6,372 nucleotides of DNA from Chloroflexota bacterium (lineage in GTDB: Bacteria; Chloroflexota; Dehalococcoidia; Lucifugimonadales; Lucifugimonadaceae): NCBI GenBank assembly GCA_029262715.1, contig JAJCYX010000125.1, positions 1 through 6,372 on the forward strand, read 5' to 3'. The notes under the pieces were generated by a model. That model saw only the letters and a list, made by a program, of their open reading frames with translations. It ran no database searches and was not told where the DNA came from. Every line of letters begins with the position of its first letter. The first letter of the stretch is position 1. A program made the position numbers and the translations under genes. Below are positions 1-5,628 of the stretch, piece by piece.

Positions 1-1
1 G

Positions 2-388
2 ACGATTCTGACGTCCTGGCTCGTACGAAAGATCGGGACCATTGGGGTTGTGATCGTTGCATCCGCCGCTTCATTCGTCGGCGTCGTGCTGATGCCTGTC
101 GGAGATGATCTTGTTCTGCTTGGCGCGTTGCAGGCGGTCAACGGACTAGGGCGCGGGCTGCTGAACACGGTGCTGATCAGCATTGCGCTCAGATCTGCAG
201 ACAGCGCGGACCGGGCAACGGCCATGGGGTCATACCAGGCCCTTTACGCTATTGGCATGCTCGCAGGGCCAGCTGTATCCGGAGTGGTGGCAGATGCCAG
301 TGGCATCGACGCCGTGTTCTGGGTGTCAGGTGCCGTCACTCTGGTTGGAGTGGCGCTTGCTCTCCCCGGTCCGTTGCGGCGGGCATGA
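2..388 (+). CDS. MFS transporter, C-terminal fragment (5' end outside window)
   Basis: The reading frame is open to the left edge, so the window holds only the last 128 residues of a longer membrane transporter. The fragment has about four hydrophobic helices: roughly residues 15-35, 38-62, 75-98 and 100-122. The spacing and Gly/Ala-rich packing are typical of helices 9-12 of a 12-helix major facilitator protein. The segment just before the first helix, LVRKIG, is a short basic cytoplasmic loop, as expected between helices 8 and 9. The stretch NGLGRGLLNT and the later motif MLAGPAVSGVVAD resemble conserved MFS helix-packing segments. Internal GTG or ATG codons are not taken as the start because the upstream codons continue the same protein. 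The substrate cannot be told from this half. The gene ends 7 bp from the stop codon of the convergent nucleoside hydrolase. The family call is fairly secure; no drug or sugar specificity is claimed. Confidence 0.8.
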   Translation, partial: TILTSWLVRKIGTIGVVIVASAASFVGVVLMPVGDDLVLLGALQAVNGLGRGLLNTVLISIALRSADSADRATAMGSYQALYAIGMLAGPAVSGVVADASGIDAVFWVSGAVTLVGVALALPGPLRRA

Positions 389-395
389 TGGCCGG

Positions 396-1271
396 TTAGA
401 ACACCTCGAAATAGCGCTCGAAGAACCGGTCTGGGTCGACCTGGAAGGCGACCTCAAGAACTCCGGAATCGTCCGGTTGCCACTGAGAAAGCCCCTGGTC
501 AGCGCCACTGTCAGTTGCAACGGTCGAGAACCCGCGCTCATAGCCGCAAATAGCTTCATCGAATACGGCAACAGCTGCCAACGGATCATGGAACGTGATC
601 AACGGCCGTCGACTGAACCACTCTTCAGCCATATCCAGCACAGGTTCGAGCAGTGGAACGGAAAATCGGCGGCGAACCAGATCGGAATCCATCTGCACCT
701 GCGTCGTCACGTCGAGACCGTGAACACGCGTCCTGTTGGTCTCGGTATTGAGCACAATTTCAGCAGCGTGCGGATCGCAGTGAACGTTCCATTCGGACGG
801 GCTGCGCCCGAGCTGCTCAGGTCCAAACCGACCGCACATAAGCACGATCTGCTTGAGCTTTTTCGGCACTTCTGGATTGTGTTCGAAGAGTCTAGCAACA
901 TTGGTCATCGGCCCCACAGCGAGCAGTGTGATCTCGCCAGGATGTCGGTTGATCAGATCGGCCATAAAGCCGATGGCGTCTTCCGACATGAACGTCTCAT
1001 CGTGCGGCCATCGCTCGAGCGACGACGCTTGCTGCGCGACCGGCTGTCTTGCCTCGACCTGTAGTGGCTTGTCAGCACCGGGGACAATCGGAACGTCTTT
1101 TCCCGCCACTCGGCAAAGTGCGCTCGCAAGCCGGGCTCGAACTTCCGGCTGGCCAGAAACCGTTGTGATCCCGACGAGATCGCATTCCGGGTTTGCGAGA
1201 AGCCATGCGAGGGCTACCGCATCATCGATGTCAGAGCCGATATCAGTGTCCAACAGGACCTTTTCAGCCAC
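396..1271 (-). CDS. Nucleoside hydrolase (inosine-uridine preferring family)
   Basis: This is a cytoplasmic enzyme of 291 residues, a normal length for the family, expected to hydrolyse the N-glycosidic bond of ribonucleosides to give free base and ribose (nucleoside salvage). The N-terminus carries the calcium-binding Asp cluster DTDIGSDIDDAVAL (residues 8-21). Other visible family landmarks are VGPMTNVA (119-126), the MCG turn (145-147), EWNVHCDPHAA (160-170), whose Asn contacts the sugar and whose Asp begins the DPxAA helix, and FHDPLAAV (227-234), whose His228 and Asp229 match the catalytic His and last metal ligand. The open frame extends 60 codons further upstream, but that part is unlike the family. 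The GTG at 1269-1271 has an AGGGAG ribosome site 4 nt before it, so it was chosen. The Asp cluster is two residues longer than the classic DxDPGxDD form, which marks a distinct subgroup. Base specificity cannot be read. The gene is divergent from the alcohol dehydrogenase, with 137 bp between starts. Confidence 0.93.
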   Translation of the reverse strand: MAEKVLLDTDIGSDIDDAVALAWLLANPECDLVGITTVSGQPEVRARLASALCRVAGKDVPIVPGADKPLQVEARQPVAQQASSLERWPHDETFMSEDAIGFMADLINRHPGEITLLAVGPMTNVARLFEHNPEVPKKLKQIVLMCGRFGPEQLGRSPSEWNVHCDPHAAEIVLNTETNRTRVHGLDVTTQVQMDSDLVRRRFSVPLLEPVLDMAEEWFSRRPLITFHDPLAAVAVFDEAICGYERGFSTVATDSGADQGLSQWQPDDSGVLEVAFQVDPDRFFERYFEVF

Positions 1272-1275
1272 GGCG

Positions 1276-1281
1276 CTCCCT
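1276..1281 (-). promoter_or_regulatory. Ribosome binding site deciding the nucleoside hydrolase start
   Basis: On the minus strand the sequence reads AGGGAG followed by 4 nt and a GTG codon. It fixes the start at 1271 rather than the farther upstream ATG at 1451, whose extra 60 codons do not resemble the enzyme family and overlap the alcohol dehydrogenase gene. Confidence 0.6.
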
Positions 1282-1310
1282 TTCGAGGTGCAGGACGTTC
1301 CGGTAATTCG

Positions 1311-1340
1311 TTGCTGCCAATCGAGCTTGTTCGGTATATC
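1311..1340 (+). promoter_or_regulatory. Possible sigma-70 type promoter for the alcohol dehydrogenase
   Basis: TTGCTG (1311-1316) and TATATC (1335-1340) resemble -35 and -10 boxes separated by 18 bp, inside the 137-bp divergent region and about 70 bp before the alcohol dehydrogenase start. This is a pattern match only; two matching hexamers occur often by chance. Confidence 0.25.
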
Positions 1341-1397
1341 ATCCCGCCGCGATAGCCGCACGGCCCAGGACGCAAATTCGAATAGCGAACCATCAGC

Positions 1398-1403
1398 AGG
1401 TGA
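1398..1403 (+). promoter_or_regulatory. Ribosome binding site deciding the alcohol dehydrogenase start
   Basis: AGGTGA lies 5 nt before the ATG at 1409. The alternative GTG at 1400 falls inside this element, so it is better read as part of the ribosome site than as a start codon. Confidence 0.65.
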
Positions 1404-1408
1404 GAATA

Positions 1409-2500
1409 ATGCGCACTCGATCAGCCATCTTCTACGCAGCCAAACAGCCAATCAGTGTCGAGGACGTTGAGCTTCAGGATCCGCAAGCAGGTGAAGTGCT
1501 GGTCCGCGTGGCGGCAACGGGAGCCTGCCACAGCGACTACCACGCCATAGACGGCCACATCAAGGCGTCGACGGTGCCTCTGGTCATGGGCCACGAAGCG
1601 GCCGGAGTTGTTGAAGGGGTGGGGCAGGGCGTGACCGCGTTCGCACCGGGTGACCACGTCGTTTTCGCGATTCGACCGATGTGCGGCACGTGCAAATACT
1701 GCTCGTCGAACCGTTGGAACCTGTGCGACGGCATCAAGGCTGAGCGCGGATTCATGGTGGATGGCACAACCCGGTTCAAGAAGCTGGACGGTACCGTTCT
1801 GCATCACGGACTAGCGACATTTTCGCAGCACACCGTCGTTCCCGAGTGGAACCTGGTCAAGGTGCAGAACGATGTGCCGATCGAAATACTGGCCTCAATC
1901 GGCTGTGCCGTGGTGACGGGGGTTGGCGCAGTCGTGAACACAGCGCAGGTGAAGCAGGGCTCTACAGTCGCTGTATGGGGCTGCGGCGGAGTCGGCCTGA
2001 ATGTTATCCAGGGAGCCGTGATTGCCGGCGCTTCGAAGATCATTGCTATCGATGTAGCAGAGTCAAAATTCCCGTTCGCGAAGCAATTCGGTGCGACCGA
2101 CACTGTGGACGCTTCGAAGAACGACCCGGTTCAGGCGGTGATAGACCTCACCAATGGCGGCGCGGACTACACGTTCGAGGTGATTGGCAAACCTCCAACG
2201 CTGCGACAGGCGTTTGATGCCACCTGTGCCGGGGGAACGGCCTGCATGGTTGGTGTGCCGCCATCTGGAGGCGAAGTTGCCGTGCCGATGGAAATGTTGT
2301 TCCGAGACCGCAGGCTGATCGGCTCGTCGGCGGGAACGGGCAGTCCTCGAGTGGACTTTCCGTGGTTTATCGAACTCTACCGACAGGGACGCCTGAAGCT
2401 GGACGAATTGCAGTCGAAGTTCAGGCCCCTAGAAGAGATCAACGAGGCGTTCGAAGACATGCTGTCCGGCGAAGTGGCGCGGACGATCGTTACGCCGTAG
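1409..2500 (+). CDS. Zinc-dependent alcohol dehydrogenase, class III-like MDR family
   Basis: This is a 363-residue medium-chain dehydrogenase expected to oxidise an alcohol (or reduce an aldehyde) with NAD in the cytoplasm. The catalytic zinc ligands are visible: Cys40 in GACHSDYH, His62-Glu63 in GHEAAG, and Cys166 in IGCAV. Ser42 occupies the proton-relay position next to Cys40. Four structural-zinc cysteines are present at 92, 95, 98 and 106. The Rossmann motif GCGGVG (191-196) is followed by Asp215 at the end of the second strand, which predicts NAD rather than NADP. The C-terminal motif LEEINEAFEDMLSGEVAR is typical of the glutathione-independent class III-like branch that includes NDMA-dependent alcohol dehydrogenases. 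The 363-residue length is normal. The start at 1409 is set by AGGTGA. The gene is divergent from the nucleoside hydrolase and converges on the enolase-family gene across a palindromic repeat. No linked formaldehyde pathway gene is visible, so the substrate is unknown. Confidence 0.95.
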   Translation: MRTRSAIFYAAKQPISVEDVELQDPQAGEVLVRVAATGACHSDYHAIDGHIKASTVPLVMGHEAAGVVEGVGQGVTAFAPGDHVVFAIRPMCGTCKYCSSNRWNLCDGIKAERGFMVDGTTRFKKLDGTVLHHGLATFSQHTVVPEWNLVKVQNDVPIEILASIGCAVVTGVGAVVNTAQVKQGSTVAVWGCGGVGLNVIQGAVIAGASKIIAIDVAESKFPFAKQFGATDTVDASKNDPVQAVIDLTNGGADYTFEVIGKPPTLRQAFDATCAGGTACMVGVPPSGGEVAVPMEMLFRDRRLIGSSAGTGSPRVDFPWFIELYRQGRLKLDELQSKFRPLEEINEAFEDMLSGEVARTIVTP

Positions 2501-2529
2501 AGCCTTGATGATCCGGCATGACGCACCGG

Positions 2530-2613
2530 TCTGTCATTCTGAACTCGATTCAGAATCTCTCAAGCGACTTTGCTAAGTCGCTCAGATCCTTCCGCTGCGG
2601 TCGGGATGACAGA
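2530..2613. repeat. 84-bp compound palindromic element (MITE/REP-like)
   Basis: The element sits between the convergent alcohol dehydrogenase and enolase-family genes. Its ends are a perfect inverted repeat, TCTGTCAT (2530-2537) and ATGACAGA (2606-2613); over 13 bp the two ends match at 11 positions. Inside are three hairpins in series. The first is ATTCTGAA/TTCAGAAT (2536-2543 with 2549-2556, 5-nt loop). The second is AGCGACTT/AAGTCGCT (2563-2570 with 2575-2582, 4-nt loop). The third is weaker: ATCC/GGAT (2586-2589 with 2604-2607) enclosing CCGC-T-GCGG (2592-2600). There is no reading frame and no clear target-site duplication in the flanks. The architecture resembles dispersed non-autonomous palindromic repeats with TGTCATYCYGA ends known in many bacterial genomes. 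The copy number in this genome cannot be seen from one window. It may also fold in RNA and protect or end transcripts arriving from both sides, although it lacks a T-run. Confidence 0.75.
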
Positions 2614-2619
2614 CTGTAT

Positions 2620-2644
2620 GGGTAGTTGCCTCCGCTCCCTACCC
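2620..2644 (-). terminator. Weak stem-loop at the 3' end of the enolase-family gene
   Basis: GGGTAG (2620-2625) and CTACCC (2639-2644) can pair as a 6-bp stem with a 13-nt loop that overlaps the enolase-family stop codon. No T-tract follows, so it is at best a poor intrinsic terminator. Confidence 0.2.
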
Positions 2645-3754
2645 CTCAATCATGCTCTTGTCTATCTCAACACACAGTCCCGGGCCCTGCGGTAGGTCCA
2701 TCCAGCCGTCCTTGACCTCGGGGAAATTGGCCATCATCGCGAACTTGTGGCGATAGTCGCCCACGGGCGGGTCGTGCAGTAATTCCAGGTATGGCGCGTT
2801 CGGCCATGACGCCACGAGGTGCAGGTGAGCGATCACCCCGATGTTGCCGCCACCGTGGTGCGGAACGATCTGCTTGCCCCATAGCTCAGCCAGCGTGCCC
2901 ACTTTGCGTAGTGCAGTGACTCCATCCATCACCATGCTCTCAGGCTGTAGCAGGTCATAGACACCGTTCGTCACCATCTCAACGAACTCATGCAGACCGG
3001 GGTTGTTCTCACCGCCTGCGATCGGCATCTCCACCTTCTGGCACATCTCTGCGATCTTATCGAACTGGTGCCTGGGCAGCGGCTCTTCCAGCCAGTACGC
3101 ACCCATCTGGTCTAGCTCTATCGCCGTTTCCATTGCTCTGCGGAAGTCCCAGATCGGCCCCGGTTGCCACGTGCCGCTCGATTGCGCCTGGTTGGCGTCG
3201 ACCATCACATCCATACGGTCGCCAACTGCCTCCATGACCATTTCGACAGTGCGCAGATCTTCGGCCATGGTCTCGTGATGAATTCGCAGCTTGATCGCCT
3301 TCCAGCCTTCATCGGCTCGCGCAGACGCAAACTCGGCCCGCTCCTCTGGTGTCGATAGCCTGATCGTGCTGGCATACGGCTTCATGCGGTCCTTGCCTCC
3401 ACCCCAGAGCTTGTAAAGCGGCTGTTCACACGCCTTTCCAATCAGGTCCCACAGGGCAATATCGATGCCAGCTGTGCCGTTGTACGGCATGCCATGCACG
3501 TAGTAACGCAGCGCATGGGCGTGCTGCTCGACATCGAACGGGTCCTTTCCAACGAGATATTCCGAAACCGCGGGAATGAACTGATTGCTGACTGCAGGGC
3601 CAATGCCGACAAGTCCCTGGTCCGTGTGGATCTCAACAAACGAGCCGCCGCCGATCTGCACCGGCATCGCTCTGTCAGGGCTCCACGCCGGAATTATTTC
3701 ACCGACTTGTTCGACTACTCGGAGCGGAATCGACTTTACTTCTGTGATCTTCAT
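2639..3754 (-). CDS. Mandelate racemase/muconate lactonizing enzyme family protein (enolase superfamily), probable sugar-acid dehydratase
   Basis: This is a 371-residue enzyme (from ATG at 3754) with an N-terminal capping domain and a C-terminal TIM-like barrel. Such enzymes abstract a proton alpha to a carboxylate held by Mg2+. Visible landmarks are the capping-domain segment GTAGIDIALWDLIGKA (93-108), Lys155 and Arg157 of the KxR strand-2 motif, the three expected metal ligands Asp186 (VDANQ), Glu223/224 (WLEEPL) and Glu249 (GGENN), and His299/His300 in VPHHGGGN on strand 7. The strand-6 motif reads QPE where the general-base Asp partner of His is usual, so the His-Asp dyad may be modified to His-Glu. 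This pattern fits sugar-acid dehydratases better than the muconate cycloisomerase Lys-Lys arrangement; the substrate is unknown. MKITEVKSIPLR is a typical family N-terminus, hence the chosen start. A TTG at 3781 has a better ribosome site and would add 9 residues. The gene is divergent from the lactonase. Confidence 0.92.
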   Translation of the reverse strand: MKITEVKSIPLRVVEQVGEIIPAWSPDRAMPVQIGGGSFVEIHTDQGLVGIGPAVSNQFIPAVSEYLVGKDPFDVEQHAHALRYYVHGMPYNGTAGIDIALWDLIGKACEQPLYKLWGGGKDRMKPYASTIRLSTPEERAEFASARADEGWKAIKLRIHHETMAEDLRTVEMVMEAVGDRMDVMVDANQAQSSGTWQPGPIWDFRRAMETAIELDQMGAYWLEEPLPRHQFDKIAEMCQKVEMPIAGGENNPGLHEFVEMVTNGVYDLLQPESMVMDGVTALRKVGTLAELWGKQIVPHHGGGNIGVIAHLHLVASWPNAPYLELLHDPPVGDYRHKFAMMANFPEVKDGWMDLPQGPGLCVEIDKSMIEG

Positions 3755-3787
3755 TCGAACGGGCGCTTTGATGTCGGTCAAGTTGCT

Positions 3788-3791
3788 CTCC
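3788..3791 (-). promoter_or_regulatory. Ribosome-site-like GGAG before an alternative TTG start of the enolase-family gene
   Basis: On the minus strand GGAG is followed by 6 nt and a TTG codon at 3779-3781, in frame with the enolase-family gene. The ATG at 3754 has no purine-rich sequence upstream. Translation may therefore begin at the TTG, giving a 380-residue protein. Confidence 0.35.
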
Positions 3792-3892
3792 GATACCTGG
3801 TTGCAGTGTGCCTGTAGTGGCGAATTTGGCACGTGAGGTGCGCAATGGGGCTATGCGGTGGTAGTGTAGCGGCCATAACTCCCCGAGTGGCG

Positions 3893-3926
3893 GCTTCACT
3901 ACGCCTGCTTCACTACGTCCAGTGAA
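3893..3926. promoter_or_regulatory. Operator-like direct and inverted repeats
   Basis: GCTTCACTACG occurs twice (3893-3903 and 3907-3917) with a 14-bp period. The second copy forms a perfect inverted repeat with the downstream AGTGAA: TTCACT (3909-3914), 6 bp, AGTGAA (3921-3926). GTAGTG at 3861-3866 is a further inverted copy of the CACTAC core. Repeats of this kind between divergent catabolic genes are typical of regulator binding sites, for example for GntR- or LacI-type repressors. No regulator gene is in the window, so the binding protein is unknown. Confidence 0.4.
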
Positions 3927-3942
3927 TGCTGCTCCCGTTTGT

Positions 3943-3956
3943 GACAGAACTCTGTC
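3943..3956. promoter_or_regulatory. Short palindrome upstream of the lactonase
   Basis: GACAGA (3943-3948) and TCTGTC (3951-3956) form a perfect 6-bp inverted repeat around 2 nt, about 43 bp before the lactonase ATG. It could be an operator half-site pair or part of the leader hairpin; chance is possible at this length. Confidence 0.3.
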
Positions 3957-3988
3957 GTTTTCTTGATCGCAGATCGATTCCGCACATT

Positions 3989-3993
3989 GGAGG
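3989..3993 (+). promoter_or_regulatory. Ribosome binding site deciding the lactonase start
   Basis: GGAGG lies 5 nt before the ATG at 3999. This strong site rules out the in-frame TTG at 3963, which has no comparable upstream site and would add 12 residues unlike the family. Confidence 0.75.
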
Positions 3994-3998
3994 CCACT

Positions 3999-5084
3999 AT
4001 GGCTGACTGGTTGATGTTCGCTGGAACCTACACGCGCGGTGGCACAAGCAAGGGCATCTACGTGTACCAAATGGACGCCGAGTCCGGGGGCATGACGCAG
4101 GTTCACGTAGAAGAAGGAATAAGCAACCCTTCGTTTGTGACCGTTCATCCCAACCAGAAGTACCTGTACGCAGTTGCCGAGGTTTCTGAGTCGTCAGGTG
4201 TTCCTGGCGGTGCGCTTATGGCGTATGAGATCGACCATTCCAGCGGAAAGCTGAGCCGTATCAATCAGCAATCGACCGGCGGCCCCGGACCGTGTCATGT
4301 TTCGATAGATGCCAGTGGGAAATTTGCCGTCGTAGCCAATTACGGCGGGGGCAGCGTCTGCATGTTGCCAGTTAATGAGGACGGTTCGCTTGGGCCAAGT
4401 TCACAGTTCATCCAGCATTACGGTGGAACAAAAGTGAACCCGCGACGGCAGGAAAAGGCGCACGCACACTCTGCGAACCTGTCGCCCGACAACCGGTTTG
4501 CGATCATCAACGACCTGGGCCTTGACCAACTTCGCGTATATGAGATGGACCTTGAGGCTGGAAAGCTGAACTTCAACGAGGAGTCGTCGGTCGACTCGGC
4601 ACCCGGGGCGGGGCCGCGTCACTTCGACTTTCATCCAAACAATCGCTATGCATACGCGATCAACGAGCTTGGCTGCACTGTGACGGCTTACAACTACGAT
4701 GCTGCGTCAGGGAAGCTGTCCGAGATCAATTCACTCTCAACTTTGCCGAAGGGTTACGAAGGTGAGAACACCACTGCGGACATTCATGTAAGCCCTGACG
4801 GCCGGTTTGTGTACGGCTCGAACCGCGGTCACAACACCCTTGCGATCTTCAAAATAGACGAATCAGATGGCAGCATTGAGTTCGTCAGCGATCAGTCGAC
4901 CGGGGGCAAGACGCCGCGCAACTTCGCGATTCATCCCGACGGCAAGTATCTGTACGCAGCAAACCAGGATAGTGACAGCATCATTCAGTTCGAGATCAAC
5001 TCGACGACAGGGGAATTGACCCCGGTTGGTAGAGAGATCCGCTGCCCGATGCCGGTCTGCTTGAAGTTTATGCCACTTGGTTGA
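3999..5084 (+). CDS. Lactonase family protein (6-phosphogluconolactonase-like seven-bladed beta-propeller)
   Basis: This is a 361-residue protein of the Pgl/YbhE-type lactonase family, expected to hydrolyse a sugar lactone to the open aldonic acid in the cytoplasm; no signal peptide is visible. The propeller shows as recurrent blade units built on the pattern 'HPxxKYLYAxN...V..YxID'. Examples are VHPNQKYLYAVAE (49-61), IDASGKFAVVANYGGG (103-118), LSPDNRFAIINDLG (161-174), FHPNNRYAYAINELG (211-225), VSPDGRFVYGSNRG (264-277) and IHPDGKYLYAANQDS (311-325). The opening FAGTYTRGGTSKGIYVY (7-23) and the conserved KAHAHS (153-158), GPRHF (205-209) and GSNRGHNT (273-280) are family hallmarks and line the likely active site. 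Length is normal. It shares a divergent control region with the enolase-family gene, suggesting that the lactonase product feeds that enzyme. Whether the substrate is phosphogluconolactone or a non-phosphorylated lactone cannot be told. It ends 3 bp from the next convergent gene. Confidence 0.92.
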   Translation: MADWLMFAGTYTRGGTSKGIYVYQMDAESGGMTQVHVEEGISNPSFVTVHPNQKYLYAVAEVSESSGVPGGALMAYEIDHSSGKLSRINQQSTGGPGPCHVSIDASGKFAVVANYGGGSVCMLPVNEDGSLGPSSQFIQHYGGTKVNPRRQEKAHAHSANLSPDNRFAIINDLGLDQLRVYEMDLEAGKLNFNEESSVDSAPGAGPRHFDFHPNNRYAYAINELGCTVTAYNYDAASGKLSEINSLSTLPKGYEGENTTADIHVSPDGRFVYGSNRGHNTLAIFKIDESDGSIEFVSDQSTGGKTPRNFAIHPDGKYLYAANQDSDSIIQFEINSTTGELTPVGREIRCPMPVCLKFMPLG

Positions 5085-5087
5085 CGA

Positions 5088-5606
5088 TCAGGCGATTCGC
5101 TCGGCGCTGCCGGCTTCGCTGATAGCGGCGTGCATCCCGTCCGCAAGTGCCTGAGGGTGTTTGACCACTGTTTCTGGAAGCACGATGGCGTTGTAATCAT
5201 GAACGTCCATCTTGCGTTCGCTCTCAGCTTCCAGCTCATCGCCAGAGATGAGAACGATTCCGCACCCTGGATAGGCTCGGAGGACTCTGTGCGAAGCATC
5301 GTCAGCTTGCTGGCGCTCTCCCGGTGGCTCGTGGACGACGGCAACACTCGGCGTCTGCCCCAGCATCGTGCTGCGGCGAAGACTGGTTGCGAGGTCGTCC
5401 ATCTTGAAGGCACCGACAATATGAAACCCGCCGGCAACATCCAACGCTCTTTTAACCGCGAGGGCGAACGCCTTGTTGCCGATAATGAAAACGGTTTTTT
5501 GCTGAGCAAATCCTGAATCGTTGCCGCTCTCGGCGGGTTCGCGATCAGTGTGCAAGATCATGCGACTATTCGGATTTGGCTCTCGATCGGGGTAGCTGGG
5601 TGCCAT
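5088..5606 (-). CDS. Small degenerate receiver-like (pseudo-receiver) protein
   Basis: This is a 172-residue protein of uncertain function. Residues 1-36 are polar, Pro/Asp/Glu/Ser-rich and probably disordered. From about residue 38 to 163 the alternation of hydrophobic strands and amphipathic helices resembles a response-regulator receiver: strand 1 TVFIIGN (38-44), strand 2 FHIVGAF (61-67), strand 3 SVAVVHEP (87-94), strand 4 CGIVLISG (115-122) and strand 5 NAIVLPE (139-145), with a final helix to about 163. The phosphorylation residues are missing: the acidic pair after strand 1 is GN, the phosphoacceptor Asp is replaced by His92 or Glu93, and the strand-5 Lys is replaced. Only Ser121 matches the conserved Ser/Thr. 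No output domain follows. It would thus be a phosphorylation-independent protein-interaction module. The start at 5606 has GGGAG 9 nt upstream. The gene lies 22 bp after the Pro/Ala-rich gene, so the two are probably cotranscribed. The fold call is inferred from the pattern only. Confidence 0.75.
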   Translation of the reverse strand: MAPSYPDREPNPNSRMILHTDREPAESGNDSGFAQQKTVFIIGNKAFALAVKRALDVAGGFHIVGAFKMDDLATSLRRSTMLGQTPSVAVVHEPPGERQQADDASHRVLRAYPGCGIVLISGDELEAESERKMDVHDYNAIVLPETVVKHPQALADGMHAAISEAGSAERIA

Positions 5607-5628
5607 ATGCGGACTCTCCCATCAGTAC

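Larger units (their letters stand above)
3755..3998. other. Divergent intergenic control region, about 244 bp
   Basis: This region separates the starts of the enolase-family gene (-) and the lactonase (+). It contains no plausible gene. It holds a tandem 11-bp direct repeat, an inverted repeat and a short palindrome, annotated separately, and must contain the promoters for both flanking genes. No convincing -35/-10 pair could be picked on either strand. The first 26 codons of frame upstream of 3754 on the minus strand are open, so the enolase-family start may lie slightly inside it. Confidence 0.6.

Noticed and set aside
183..1064. Long plus-strand open frame of 293 codons across the MFS end and the nucleoside hydrolase
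   Set aside because: It lies opposite the clearly conserved nucleoside hydrolase and its translation shows no domain pattern; it is an antisense shadow.
853..1470. Plus-strand open frame of 205 codons opposite the nucleoside hydrolase 5' half
   Set aside because: Ser/Ala/Cys-rich translation without motifs, overlapping two well-supported genes; shadow of the real frame.
1421..1807. Minus-strand frame inside the alcohol dehydrogenase
   Set aside because: Fully contained in a gene whose zinc and NAD motifs are intact; no independent ribosome site or family features seen.
2620..2644. A strong intrinsic terminator for the enolase-family gene
   Set aside because: The stem is only 6 bp with a 13-nt loop and no T-tract, so it is listed only as a weak candidate.
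3494..3836. Plus-strand frames opposite the enolase-family N-terminal region
   Set aside because: They overlap the conserved capping domain and their translations show no recognisable pattern.
3893..3917. CRISPR or tandem-repeat array
   Set aside because: Only two 11-bp copies with a 3-bp gap, far too short and few for an array; better read as operator sites.
3699..4148. Minus-strand frame spanning the divergent control region and the lactonase start
   Set aside because: It would overlap both real gene starts and lacks any family resemblance.
4985..5509. Minus-strand frame of 174 codons overlapping the receiver-like gene
   Set aside because: It competes with the frame that has a good ribosome site, short operon spacing and a coherent strand-helix pattern; its translation is Ser/Arg-rich without structure.
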